In this document: positions 13,501 through 25,715 of the stretch, in pieces
Layout: every line of letters starts with the position of its first letter
Position numbering within the stretch: position 1 is the first letter of the stretch
Assembly: GCA_000231825.2 (NCBI GenBank)
Contig: JH720303.1
Span: 706,574 to 770,573 of the forward strand
Direction of reading: 5' to 3'
Length of the DNA stretch: 64,000 nt
Source of the DNA: Tetrahymena elliotti 4EA
Taxonomy: Eukaryota > Ciliophora > Oligohymenophorea > Hymenostomatida > Tetrahymenidae
Notes under the pieces: generated by a model
The model's input: only the letters and a program-made list of their open reading frames with translations
Database searches by the model: none
What the model was told of the DNA's origin: nothing
Position numbers and translations under genes: made by a program

Positions 13501-15317
13501 GCTAAATTGCACCTCTTGAGAGAAGAATATCCCTTAGGATCTACTGTCTTCAACGTTACCTCCCCTGCTAACTTCAACTTCAAGCTTGCTGGTTTCTCTT
13601 TCTGTGGTTTAGTTTCTCTCATTGATCCTCCCAAAACTAGAGTTCCTAATGCTATCCTTGAATGTAGATCTGCTGGTATTAAGGTTATCATGGTTACTGG
13701 TGATCAACCCCCTACTGCTGCTTCTATTGCTAGACAAGTCAACATTATTCCCTAGAGTGTTAAGACAGTTGATGAAATCGTTGAAACTGAAAACATATCC
13801 TGGGAAGAAGCTGCTGAAAAGTGTGATGCAATTGTTGTTCATGGTGACAGAATTGTTGAATCCTTGGTTAGAGAATAAGAAGAAGGTAAAGAAGAATTCA
13901 GCTACTTAAGAACATGGGTCAAGAAACCTTACTGTGTCTTTGCTAGAACTACCCCTGCTCAAAAGTTACAAATTGTTCAAGCTTGTCAAGCTGAAGGTTA
14001 TGTTTGCGCTGTCACCGGTGATGGTGTTAATGACTCACCTGCTATCAAATAAGGAGATATTGGTAATTTAATATTTTAATCTTAATTAAATTCTCATCAT
14101 TTATATTATTAATTTAGGTATTTCCATGAACTTAACTGGTTCTGATGTTACAAAGGATGCTGCTGATATGGTCTTACTTGATGATGATTTCGCCTCTATC
14201 GTTGTTGGTGTTGAAGAAGGTAGAAAAATTTTCGATAACTTGAAAAAGACTGTTGTCTATTTGCTTACTTCTAACATTCCTGAAATTATTCCTTTCTTAG
14301 CCTTTATCATCATACAAATTCCTTTACCTCTTTCTAATATTTTCATGTTATGTATTTGCGTTGGTACTGATATTTTACCTGCCTTGTCTCTTGCTTACGA
14401 AGAAGCTGAAATTGATATCATGACTAGAAAACCAAGAAAGAAAACTGATCACTTGGTCTCTTTGGTTTTGATTACTTGTGCTTATCTCCAAATGGGTATG
14501 ATTTCTACTTGTGCTGGTTTTGCTGCTTACTATGCTGTCTTGTAAATTAAACATTTTTTCAATAAAAATTTATCTTATATCAATTTTTACTTATTAAAGC
14601 AATTATTATGGATTTACTCCTTCAGGCCTTTTAAATTTAGCTAATGTTTATGGTTACGAACCTAATCCTGATACTGATACTTACACCATGACTTAATATC
14701 CCCAAGGTGTTGATCCTGTTCGTGCAGAAGCACTTTTCAAGGATCCTATGTACTTTAACTCTAATTTGTATAATGCTGTTGTTTAATAAAATTTAGAAAC
14801 CTGCAAAGGATTTAAATTAGATAATTATAACATCTAATGGGCTCTTTTAGACTAAGCTAAATACGATCTTAGAAAGGCTCTTCTTGAATGTAAAGATGGT
14901 TATTTCTAACCCATGACTACTTGGAATCATGAATGTAATCTTAGCGAAAAGTCACCTGTTACTGATTATCCTGTTTGCTACTCTATTGACGCAAACTTTT
15001 ATGCATAAACAGCTTTCTTTGTCGCTATTGTTTTGGTATAATGGAGTAATGTCTTTGCTTGCAAGAGCAGAAAGATGTCTTTCACAACTTCTCCTCTCAA
15101 CAAAGTTATGTTTATGGGTATTCTCGTTGAAACAGTTCTTTGTATTTTCCTTTTCTATACTCCTGGGGTCTAAAAAGTCTTTGGCGCTCGTCCTCTTGAA
15201 TTCTGGTAATTCGGTATTCCAGGTCTTCCCTTCTCTATTCTTCTTTTAGTTTGGGAAGAATTCAGAAAGTTACTCCTTAGATCATCTAAGTGGTTCAACA
15301 AGCACTGTCTCTGGTGA
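10539..15317 (+). CDS. P-type ATPase, Na+/K+ (type IIC) alpha subunit
   Basis: Seven exons: 10539-10986, 11266-11896, 12038-12306, 12617-12937, 13262-14062, 14118-14541 and 14600-15317. They total 3,612 nt, an exact 1,203-residue frame. A Gln/Asn-rich N-terminal extension of about 105 residues precedes the family's N-domain ([21 protein letters not shown]). Hallmarks: TGES at 288-291, M4 [10 protein letters not shown], phosphorylation site DKTG with Asp447, KGAPE nucleotide-binding motif, TGDGVND at 808-814, and M5 TSNIPEI followed by IPLPL. These give cation transport across the plasma or contractile-vacuole membrane driven by ATP hydrolysis; Ser before NIPE favours Na,K over H,K type. Odd points: in M6 the first acidic cation ligand (Asp804 of mammalian alpha1) is Cys904 here, while Asp908 remains. 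In M8, QWAD is QWSN with Asn1115. The M7-M8 loop is enlarged and the usual SYGQ beta-subunit contact is absent. Codons suggest high expression. Confidence 0.95.
12365..12503 (+). other. Structured element inside ATPase intron 3
   Basis: Within the 310-bp intron 12307-12616 two nested inverted repeats stand out. An outer 9-bp perfect arm pair (TTCCCACAA at 12365-12373 and TTGTGGGAA at 12495-12503) encloses about 120 nt. An inner near-perfect 11-bp pair (AATAATTTTGG and CCACAATTATT, one mismatch) begins right after the first outer arm. The region is less AT-rich than typical introns here. It could be an intron-encoded small RNA, but I could not assign clear snoRNA boxes. Confidence 0.35.
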
Positions 15318-16249
15318 TTTGAATTATTAAATAAAATCTTTATTTACTTTCCTGAAGGAGTAGGGATAGTTATTATATAAAAAATATCAACAAGAATTGA
15401 TTGTCTTTTATTAAAATTAATAAACAGGGTTCAATTCTTATAATTTAATAGTTAACTACCTACTTTTTTAATGATATTTGATCTAAAAAGGTAGGAGATT
15501 TAAAGTCTTATTATCATACAAGTAATAATATCTTAATGCTATTAATATTATTAAGAGCTAACTATCTTTTAGATCGTATAACAAAGTTGTCTACATATTG
15601 TATCAAAAATTCTTTAAGTATTAAAATTTTATCAATACTTTCACATTTACTCTTTCAATTCTTCTTATATGAATAATTAATTATCTTTCTTCTTTCCTTA
15701 TTCTGTTTAAAATAAAGAAAAAATATAAAATTAATAACATTAATTTTAAAATAGAAATAAAATTATTCATTCTCTCTATTATTTTATTATTTATTTGACA
15801 AAAACATAAACCTTAATTTTATTTAGATTAAACTTTTTTGAAAAGCTTTAATGTAATAATATTTCTAAAAAAAATAAATAAATTAAAAGATTATTTTTTA
15901 AATATCATCTATAATTTTAAATAAGAAAGCACAGTATTTTATACTTTCATCTCTTGATAAATTTTAATTTAATTCTATGTTAAGAATTTTACTTTAATCT
16001 AAAAAAAGACACTTCGATAATCATTTTGTTAATTTTGTTTAAGATCAGAGTATTTTTGTTCCTTAATAAATGTTATGATCTTCTGTCAATTTTTGTTGAA
16101 GATCAGAGTATTTTAATTACTTAATATTAGATATGACTGTATCCAAATAAAAGAATATTATGTTGTTTATAAAATTTTTCTTTTAATTTGCAAATATTTT
16201 TAGGTTTGATTATAATAATTAAATAAAAAAAAAATAAATAAAAATTAAA
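15318..16249. other. Intergenic between ATPase and iminopeptidase genes
   Basis: Both flanking genes are on the plus strand, so this holds the ATPase 3' UTR and the iminopeptidase promoter. The only structure noticed is an imperfect direct repeat at about 16033-16067 and 16091-16126, listed separately. Confidence 0.55.
16033..16126 (+). repeat. Two-copy direct repeat upstream of iminopeptidase gene
   Basis: A core AAGATCAGAGTATTTT occurs at 16041-16056 and again at 16099-16114, about 58 bp apart. Similarity extends to flanking sequence: TTTTGTT before each copy and CTTAATA after each copy. The pair lies 125-220 bp before the ATG, so it could be a duplicated promoter element; that role is inference. 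Confidence 0.5.
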
Positions 16250-17227
16250 ATGAGTTCACTGTCTGAAAATTACAGAAAAACACCCTTTGACATTAAAGAA
16301 CCTTTTAAAACTGGATTTTTAAAAGTTTCTAATATACACACTATTTATTGGGAGGTATCTGGTAATCCAGAAGGTAAGCCTGCTTTAGTCATTCATGGAG
16401 GACCTGGAGGTCAATCTACTCCTAAAAATAGAGGTTTTTTTAACCCTGATATTTTTATGATTGTTTAATTCGATTAAAGAGGATGTGGAAAATCTACACC
16501 TTTTGCTGAGACTAAGGAAAATACTACTTAAGATCTAATAAAAGATATAGAATAAATAAGAAATCTCTTGAATATTGAAGTATGGCACACAGTATTTGGA
16601 GGTAGTTGGGGATCTACTCTTGCTATTTACTATGCAGAAACTTACCCACAAAAGGTTAAACATCTCATTCTTAGAGGTATTTTTACAGGTGGTTAAAAAG
16701 AAATGGAATTTTTCTATTAAAATGGTACAAATTGGATTTTCCCTGATTACTATGAAGATTTTTCAAATGCTCTACAAGAAGTAAAAAGAGGTAATCTTCT
16801 TCATAATTACCAATAGCTTTTTAACTCAGATACAGATGAAGAAACTAAAAAATAACTAGCTATTGAATGGACTAAATATGAAGGAGCTATTTCTTTTTTC
16901 AAAGTTCCTGATGAATATTGGAAAGAAATAGAAGAAGATCAATAAGTACTTAGTATTGCAAAGCTTGAAGCACATTATTTTGCTAACGGGTGCTTTTTTG
17001 AAAAAGAAAATCAACTAATTAGAGATGCTCATCTAATTTCTCACATCCCTACTATTATTATTAATGGTAGATATGATATTGTCACTCCAGTAAAAATCGC
17101 ATGGGATCTTCATAAAAATATGAAAAATTCATAATTAATTATTGTTCCAGATGCAGGTCATTTAGCAACTGAACCTGGTAATCTAGAATAGCTTGTGATT
17201 GCAACTTAAAAGTTTTAAGATGATTGA
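16250..17227 (+). CDS. Prolyl iminopeptidase (alpha/beta hydrolase, S33)
   Basis: Intronless frame of 325 residues from ATG in the context AAATTAAAATG to TGA. It removes N-terminal proline from peptides, in the cytosol judging by the absence of a signal peptide. The oxyanion-hole motif HGGPGG appears near residue 48. The nucleophile elbow GGSWGS contains Ser119. The acid Asp276 lies in GRYDIVTP and the catalytic His304 in DAGHLA, all in the order and spacing of family S33 iminopeptidases. Length matches the family (about 310-330 residues). Internal TAA/TAG codons are Gln, for example in the segment MIVQFDQRGCGKSTP, which is also conserved in the family. No neighbour suggests a pathway. Confidence 0.95.
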
Positions 17228-18486
17228 TGATATTAAAAATTAAAATATATACAATTCATTGAGAGTTTTGTTGTAAAATTGTATATTGTATCAAAGTAAA
17301 ATATCTGACTGGGGTCAAGATTTGTTTAAAACAAACCATCTCAATTTTACTTAATTTTGATTAATTGTAAAATAATCAAAGTAAGAAAGTTTGTGACATT
17401 AAAAATAACGAAATCATGGAATCATGGTAATACAAAGGAAAGAGACTTTATTAGAATAATTTATGTACCTATATTTATAAATTTTTATTTCTCAATAATA
17501 ATGACTTTAAATGGTAATTTTAAATTCAACTTTTTTTAATTATCTCTCTACAAAATTTAACTATTTTTCAAATCTAGTAAAAAATAAACTTAAAAAGGAG
17601 AAAAAAATTAAACTTGTTTTGAAATTTAATAAATCCAGATCAATAATATACATTTAATAAGATATTTTTTAGATATAGAATAATTTAAATGTAGTATCTA
17701 TTTTGATTTCTTGAAAAACTAAAATAATTATTAAAAAATAGCACACATAATATGAAGTTCCTAAAGATATCAATTATCTACTAAAAAATTATAAAATCTA
17801 CTATATTTTTAAAATAATGAAAAAATAATTTTTGGAATATTCAACATATTTAAATTAAGTAATTTATCTAAAAAAAGTACTATCTATTTAAATTATTATT
17901 TTAAAATTAAAGGTTTTTTGTAATAATTATTTAAAAAAACTAAAAATTTTTTTCTCCATATATTTAAAAACACAAAAAATGAGTAAATTTACCTAAAAAT
18001 AATATCTTTCTATCATGAACTATCTTAAATTTATTAAAAACAAATATAGGGGTAACTATAACTTTACTTATTTTAGAAACAATACATTAAAGAATTTTAT
18101 CTCTAATATTCTAATAATTCTCTCTATCTAAACAATTTAATAATGAGATACTAAAGATTGAATGAAGATAATTTTAAATTTGTAAATGTATTAAACTTAC
18201 AAACAATACAATAAAAAATAAATAGGTTTTTGTGATTGCCTAAATTATTTTAAATAATTTATTAAAATATAAAGGATATAATTCTTTTGAGCATTTTTAA
18301 TCATAGGAAAGTAATGATTAAGAGTACTTCAAATTAACAAAAACAAAAGAGTAATTTTAATTTAAATTATATTTTAAAAAGGATTAATGAGTGTAATATT
18401 ATTTAAAAAAACCTATTTAAAATTTAATAAATAAGCAGAATACTTTCAAAAATTAATAAGATAATTTAGAATTTTTAATTGAGTTA
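17228..18486. other. Convergent intergenic region, AT-rich
   Basis: Lies between the 3' ends of the iminopeptidase (plus) and the coiled-coil gene (minus), so it should contain two 3' UTRs and no promoter. No gene, hairpin terminator or repeat of note was seen. Confidence 0.55.
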
Positions 18487-21039
18487 TCATGCCATGTCTT
18501 CAATTGCATCCATTAAATCTTAAGCTTTTTTGATAGAAAGATTTATTTTTTTCTCTAATTTCATAAAATTTTCATTGTTTTCTTTAGCAGAATTTTTTTC
18601 ATAACCAAAAGCAATAGCTATGTATTCTTTGTAAACTTATTCCATTTCTTTTTTCATTTCATTTAAGTATTTCATTTCATTTTATGAGAATTTAGAAAGT
18701 GAAGGTTAGGAGGTGCTCATTTATGATTATGGAGGCTTAGGAGGAAGCTACCCTTTAGAAATGCCAATTGAAAAGTCATTAGGAATTTATTTAGGAGTTT
18801 TGTCTTACTAAGTACGGAAATTATTTGAAAATTTATTTGAGTTTGAACCAGATGATTCCGAAAGAGAATTAGAGCTTTAGTTCATTGCAGATGCTCTTTC
18901 TACTAAGTTTTAGATCTCATTGATACGTGCTTGAGTAGTAGGATTAGAATGATTTCTCATTAAATCTAGTTATGCATTTAACTTTTGTATTTCTTATATT
19001 CCTTATTCACGTTTTTCCAATAACTTTTTAATTGTTTGTTCTTAATTAACATTTTTTTCTTTTAAGTCTTCAATTTGCTACTCATACTCCTTAGCTTTGT
19101 CCTAACTTCTTTATAAATTAAAACTCCATTCTTAAAGTTAAATTTCTAAATTTTTAATTTTAACATCCTTTTCAAGCGTTAATTTTGTTAGTTCTTCTTT
19201 CACATTGCTTCTCGACTTAAGACTAGCCACTTCTTCTTCTAATTAATCTAATAATTTATTTTTAGCTTCTAAATCTTTTGCATTTTCTAGCTTTTTTTTA
19301 TTTAATTCTTCTTATAATTCCTTGGCTTTATCTTTAAGTGTTTTCATCTTACTTTTTTCTTAAATTCTTTTTTCTTCTAATACTTTGAGACGTTGCAAAT
19401 TTTGATGATTGGATTCTATTTATTTTTCTAAATCTGTTTGGGCTTCTTATAATTTTTATTCTAATTTCTCCTTTTCTTTTCCAATCTATGCAGTTTTTAA
19501 CTTTTCTTATCTATCTTTGTTATCTAATTCTTTTGTTTTTAAGTATAAATCTTCACGAGCTTTTTTTAATTCTTCCTAAAGTTACTCATTTTCATCAGTT
19601 AATTCATCCAGCTCTTTTTATAATTCATCAATTTCTTCCTTTTATTTCTACTCTTCCTGAGCATATATATTTTAAACATTTCCTATTTCTTTACTCAAAC
19701 TTGATTTTTCTTCATTAAGATGCTTAAGCTACCCTTTAAGCTATTCATTCTCTGTAAATAATTCTTAAAATTATTTTGAAAAAGAAGCAAGCTTGTCTTC
19801 TAATTAAGCATTTCTACCCTTTTCATCAGTAAGCTTCTAATTAATTTCTATGAAATCTTTTTCAAGCTATTTCTTTAATTCATTAATTTTTTCTAATTAA
19901 TTAATTTTAAAATATAATTTAATACAAATTAAAATGATTTATTTTTAATTCAGAGCTATATCATATTTAACATAATAATATCAAAATATTAAGCATATTA
20001 TTAAAAGCTATTAAATACCTTTTTCCATATATAATTGATCTACTTGCTTCTATTTATTTAAAAGTTAGTTTTCATAGTTGTTCACTAGGTCTTTATTGTT
20101 ACTTGTATTTAAGCTGCTCTTTTCTTTGTACTCTTTCATATTTTATAGCAAAATTTCCATTTATTCATTAAATTAAGCCAAACTATCCCATGTATTTCCA
20201 CACAATTCTTCCAAAGTATATTCTTCATCTTCCTCAGCTCCTTATTCAGATTCTTCAGCTTCTTCTTCTTCCTCATCATCATTTTCATCATTTTCTCCTT
20301 CTTTTTCTTCATTTTCCTCACCCTCTTCTTCTCCTTCTATATGTTCTTTATTTTTCAATTATGCTTTTTTCTCTTCGACTTTTTCTTATTTCGTAGCATC
20401 TCTCTTTTTTTATTCTCTATCTGAAACTACCTTGCCTTCTTATCCAAGTTATTCAATAAATGCATTTACATCGTCTTTTAACTAATCAAACAAATTTCTT
20501 AAATGCTAGAGTTCTGATTCATTTGTAAACATTAGTAATTCAGAATCTGCACGCATAACAACATTTGTTTTTTATTCTGGCTAAGGATCTTAATCCTCCT
20601 CTCCATTTTATGATTAAACAGGATTATTTTAATTACTGTCACTTGAAGCTTGCTCCAATTTTTATTTTAGATGCTCATTTTGCTTATTCACGAATTCATA
20701 ATTTTATTAAAGCTATATATTTTTGGATAACTCAATATTCAGTAGCTTTTACAACTCTAATAATTAAGCATTCATCTCATCAAATTCCTAAACTTTACTT
20801 CTGAAATTTGTTTCTAAAATTTAAACTTTTTAAGAATATTCTTCGTGCTATTCTAAAATTGGCTAGGTATCTTTTCTCATTTTAATGACATATTAATCAT
20901 ATTTTTTGATGATGTCAACTAAGTCACCAACTTTTAGCTTATTTAGATCACTGAATTCTAAATTCCTATCCTTTCCAATAATTTCATGGAAAGCTGAGGC
21001 ATCTTTTTCTTATTTAACAAGTTTTTTAAAAACGTTCAT
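18487..21039 (-). CDS. Acidic coiled-coil protein
   Basis: Two exons, 21039-20019 and 19892-18487, total 2,427 nt and 808 residues. The N-terminal 70 residues (MNVFKKLVKQEKDASAF...VGDLVDIIKKYDQYV) look partly globular. Heptad-like coiled coil follows, then an Asp/Glu-rich stretch near residues 240-290 (codons for GEEEGEENEEKEG and similar). A long second coiled coil spans about residues 340-650 (repeated LEEKR, LQEEL, QLEDKL patterns). After a Pro/Ser/Gln linker there is a helical C-terminus ending DLMDAIEDMA. No motor, membrane or enzymatic motif is visible. Such architecture is common in ciliate cytoskeletal and basal-body proteins, but I cannot assign a family. Confidence 0.8.
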
Positions 21040-22102
21040 TGTACGATTTTAATACTCTGTCTTGAAAATTTAAAATTTTGATGAAATTTATCAATAAATG
21101 AATAACCAAACTAAACTTTACTAAATATTATTGATTATTGCTTAATTTTTTTATTTTCTGAAATTATCTTATTTAAAAAAATTATAATAACTATGCTTAT
21201 CAATTTAACCTTTTTTTCAACATAATAAAATATAAACACTCTTAATAGACCATTATGAGTATCATTTAAACATTTTTCCATCTATTTTATTTTTACTGAT
21301 AAAAGAATAATCCATAAAATGATCGCTACTCAGCTAATTCATTTAATTTATTTTTTATAATTTTCAATAAATCGTTTAAAATATTATATATTTATTAAAC
21401 TGCACACCAATTCAATCAGTAAATTCAAATAATTTTTTTTCCAATCTTTTATTTAAGATAAGATTAAAAAAGATTAATTTTTTAGGATATTTATAAGGAT
21501 CGAAAGAGTGTTTAACAATATATAATAAAAGGGAATTTTAAACAATTGATTTTTTGTGTTGAAATATTTTTAAGTAAAAAATATAAATTAAAAATAGTGA
21601 AATATTGATTTTAAAAAATAGATTATAAATAAGAGATGAAAAAAGGTGAGTTATCATTTTAAGAAATTGAATGAAAATAATATAATTAAAAATTTTAAAA
21701 AAAATAAAAATAATTAAAATTTGCCAAAAAAAAAAGCAAATAGGTAGATCAAGAAAAATAACTAAATCCATAAAAATAGTTATTTTCTCCCCCAATCAGC
21801 GAAAGCTAATAGGAAGAGTAGCTCTGAAGGAAAAGATTCTAATTGGCAATATTTTTCAGAAAAAATCAAGTAAGAAAAATAAATTAAGTAATTAGAAGAA
21901 GAAAAACTAAAATTTAATTAAAAACAAAAAAATTAAAAAAAAACAACAAGAAAGAATTTAATTAAATAGATACGTATATATACCAAATCCAACTATTTAT
22001 CTGTCTATTTATTTATTAATCAATCAATTATTCTGAATTTGATTTAAATCAATAAACCAATTAGAAATCTAAGATATTTTATAAAAAAATTAAAAGCAAG
22101 AA
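21040..22102. other. Divergent intergenic region with CCAAT/ATTGG pair
   Basis: Separates the divergent coiled-coil and EPL1 genes, so both promoters are here. A less AT-rich patch at about 21790-21850 contains CCAATCAGC at 21792 and an inverted CCAAT (ATTGG) at 21842. The remainder is AT-rich. The minus-strand standard-code ORF at 21538-21795 is low complexity and not supported. Confidence 0.5.
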
Positions 22103-25100
22103 ATGATTAAAAGACCAAGACAAATAGATTATTTTAGGACAGTCACTCGTATTAATGTTTGGGAAGAATTTAATAGCTTTGATAATGATGGCTAAGGAAA
22201 TAATGGTTAGTTATTAAGTAACGCATAGGTAGCAACATTAAATGGGGACAAAAGCGATAAGGAAATGGCCCTAGCAAAAAAATAAGAAATTCCAATTATA
22301 GCAGCAGCTAGCATAAAAATATAACACAACAATAACTAGTAAACTGCTGATGATTTATATAAAAAGAGGCGTATACATACAAGTAATTATATTAGGATTC
22401 GCTAGGATTAGATTTGGCCTTTGTAAGATAAATATGAATTAGCAGATGATGATATTATATTTTTGAAGGATTTTAATGAATCAAATAACTTTAATATGAA
22501 AGAGGAAGAGTTAGAATTTTTAATTGAGAATTTCGAACTTAAATCAGGAAAAGATTTTATGGTTAATTGGATTGATATGAAGGATTATATTAGTAATGAA
22601 TAAAGAGACAAGTATACTTTTTCTAATTTAGAAAAGATTTATAACTACTGGAAAACAAAAAGAGATCTACTAAAAAGACCATTATTAAGGTAAAATTAAC
22701 AAATTATTTAAGTTTTTAAATAAAACCCAAAGTTTAATTTGAAATTGAATACCTACTCATACTTTTTATAATACTTCTACTGTGCAAATAGATTCTCCCT
22801 GCTTACAATTCAAGAAACATAATCATTCAATTATTTTTCAAGACTGCACTTTTCTCTCTTTTAATTTCAGATTAAATTTATGATTTTTAACTTTTTGAAA
22901 AATAGTCTCTTAAATCAATTTGTTTATTTAAAAAAATAAATGATAATTAAGTGAAAATACCAATTAGCTTTTCTCACACTCACCTTTTATTAGAATTATA
23001 AATTTTCAATGTAACAAAGATTTTTAATTATAAATTAATAGACGAAAACAGAATAATATTTTTAATTTTTTGAGTAATATTCTCCCAGCTAAATCTTTAA
23101 AATGCAAAGTACATAAGAAAACTTTGTATTTTTTATGGAACTTTCAATTATTTAGCCAAATAAAAATGGGACATTGACAAAACGAATCTTAATTTTATAC
23201 TTTGATGATCGCATTTATTTAAGAAACTACTTAAAAAACATATCAAAAAGATTATTCTAAATTTACTTTAAGAAAAAGCAAATGTTAATTTTACATTTTT
23301 AAATTCAAGTTAAGGCGCTCGAAAAATAAATTAAATTTTCAGTTTAAATAAATTTAATAATTTATTGATTGATTTCCCCATTAAAATTAATGACTTCTTT
23401 TTTTATTTCAAATGATTAATAAAAAAGTGTTTATCTTTCTAAACTGAAATATTATTTTAAAAATTTTTAATCTTAGCTTTATTACAATTCTTCTTTTTAA
23501 CATTTCATTTTAAAATAAAGAAGAATCTAATTTTTTTTTTACAACACGAAGATTAAATAAAAAATCATTTTAATTAATAAACCTTTATTTTCCTAAAATT
23601 ATTTTTAATAAAAGATTACACTGGAAACCTAACTTTAATGATAAAGATCCTCATGTTGCTTTCCGTCCTAGAGTAGCTGAAAAAATGAAAACTAGAGGGT
23701 CTAGAAAGCAAAATGATGATGAATAATATTAAAAATTAACCTAACTTAAAGAAGAAATGATCAAGTACAAAATGTTAGTGCAATAAATTAAATTAAGGGA
23801 GTAAATGAAGGAAATAATTCTTGAATCTTAGAGCTTATCTTTTGTTAGTGAGCTATATAAATAAGATAAATAATTATAATATTTCTTTGTAGATGATGTT
23901 TTTGAAAATCACAAAGATTTAGAGTTAAAAAAATAGAAGATGGATGACAAAATGAATCAACTCCATTTATAGAATAATCAACTCAATGAATAATTAACAG
24001 CATTTAACTTGTTCCCAGCCACGACTCATAAAAACACTGACCAAATAACTAAGAAAGGTCATTTTAAGCCTACACCTGTCAGTAGAGAAATCAAGCAAAA
24101 CCCTGAACCTTAAAAAACTTCTGAAGCAAATTCGAATAACATTTAAAGTAGCATAGTATCTACCGTTTCAGCTTCTAACAGTGTAACCTTGGCAAAGGGT
24201 AAAAATATTAATTTAAAAAATATTAGTTTTTTAAAACCTGTTTCAATAGCTATATTAAAGGGGGATTTTAAGAAAACAAAACCAAGCAATAAATAGGCAG
24301 AAGAACCTTCATTGGTTCCTGAAGTAGATTAAAAAAAGATAAAAAATATAAAAAAGATACCTAAAGAAGGAGAATAAGCAGATTAAACAGCAAATACTCC
24401 TTTGATTGCACCTTAAAAAGAATCATCTTTAGTTAAAGGAAATAATCCATAAAATATTTCTTAGCTTAGTGTTACTCTACCCCTTATTCCTAATTTAAAC
24501 CAAAAAGAAATTCTTTAAAAAGGAAAGTAAGTACAAAAGAGAGGGGATAAAACTGGAGAGGATTCTGCTTAAAAGCAAAGCAATAAATTAGTTCCTCAAG
24601 ATAACTCTTCTTAAAATCCTGATTAGTCACAATAGAAACAATCTATCTAAGAAAGAGAGTAAGAAAGCTAGAAAAATGATAGCAAAGACTCTATTGTGTC
24701 TTTAAATCCTAATCTCTCTTTATTCAATACTGATAATTTTGAATTTGTCTCTTACATTACAAGTATATATTTAGATGCCGTTAAAAGAGAACTCACTATG
24801 GAAAAAGTTTGTAATCCTGATACTAAAAATATAGACCGCGAATAATTTTCTCACATTCTAAGCAGTAAGACTGAACTCGCTTAACAACTTAAAAAGCTTC
24901 TTAAGCCTAATCTTGATCAAAATCAACCTGATTTGAGCAAATTAAATTTACGTAACCCAGACACTTACAAACCTGGGTTATAATAATTAAACCCTTCTTA
25001 CATATATCCTTAAGGTGAATAGAGTAGATTTAAACCTAATGATAATCCCTAGTAACTTCCAAGATAGCAAGAATAGTTTGTTCAAAATCTAAATGGCTTA

Positions 25101-25715
25101 CCAAATTAAGAAGCACCTCATTTTAAGAAAAAGAACGTTATACCTTTTAAACCTCGTTTGCGTTTAGGTAGATCTGGTTTAATTAATATTGATCGTTAAT
25201 TTGATGATAAAGACAATCTTCGTTATGAAGATATATGTAGCAAAGAAGCAAATTACCACCCTAACAAAGTTGTCGATAAATTACTTGCAGAAAAGCGTTA
25301 GAAAGAAAGTGCTGAATAACAAAAGCTTAAAGTTTACAGCTTCACACCTACTGATACTGAGTTATACAAAAAAGATTATTTCTAAGAAAGACAGCGTAAA
25401 TTAAAATTATTGGCTGATGATGATGAAACTCAATAGCTCTACCCCACATCAAGCAGTAATCAAGCTAACGGACCTTCTTCTTCCCAATAAGGAAGTAACT
25501 AAGGTTTTTCCTCATAGCAGCTGAACGGTTCAACATAGTTAGGGGCATCAGCTCCAATTTAAGAAAGCAGTTAGATGTAAATCGAAGAGAATTCTACATC
25601 TTTATCATAGTAGTAATAATTAAACTACGATCAAGATATCAAGCAATTGAGAAAATCCATCAGTTAAGCGCTTAAAAACTATTAGAAGTAGAAATAAATG
25701 AATTTAGTAAAATGA
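22103..25715 (+). CDS. Enhancer of polycomb-like protein (EPL1 domain)
   Basis: Two exons, 22103-22689 and 23615-25715, total 2,688 nt and 895 residues; the intron of 925 bp is the longest recognised here. The N-terminal 250 residues match the EPL1 domain: a basic start, IWPLQDKYELADDDIIFLKDFN, NMKEEELEFLIENFE, then IYNYWKTKRDLLKRPLLR. Across the splice junction follow LHWKPNFNDKDPHVAFRPR and a coiled-coil segment QYQKLTQLKEEM. In other eukaryotes this protein scaffolds the catalytic core of NuA4/TIP60 acetyltransferase (with Esa1/Tip60, Yng2 and Eaf6), acetylating H4 and H2A in the nucleus. The rest is Gln/Asn/Lys-rich and probably disordered. EPL1-like segments also occur in JADE/BRPF proteins, but no PHD finger is seen here, favouring Enhancer of polycomb proper. 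Confidence 0.88.

Noticed and set aside
11266..15317. Broken P-type ATPase with many nonsense codons under the standard code
   Set aside because: All internal stops are TAA or TAG, and reading them as Gln restores conserved residues; the genome uses the ciliate code, so the gene is intact.
19488..20396. Plus-strand hydrophobic ORFs suggesting membrane proteins
   Set aside because: They are antisense to the Lys/Glu-rich coiled-coil gene, whose complement always reads as Phe/Leu/Ser.
21538..21795. Minus-strand 85-residue hydrophobic ORF
   Set aside because: Low-complexity Ile/Phe/Leu translation of AT-rich promoter DNA, with no domain and no splice continuation.
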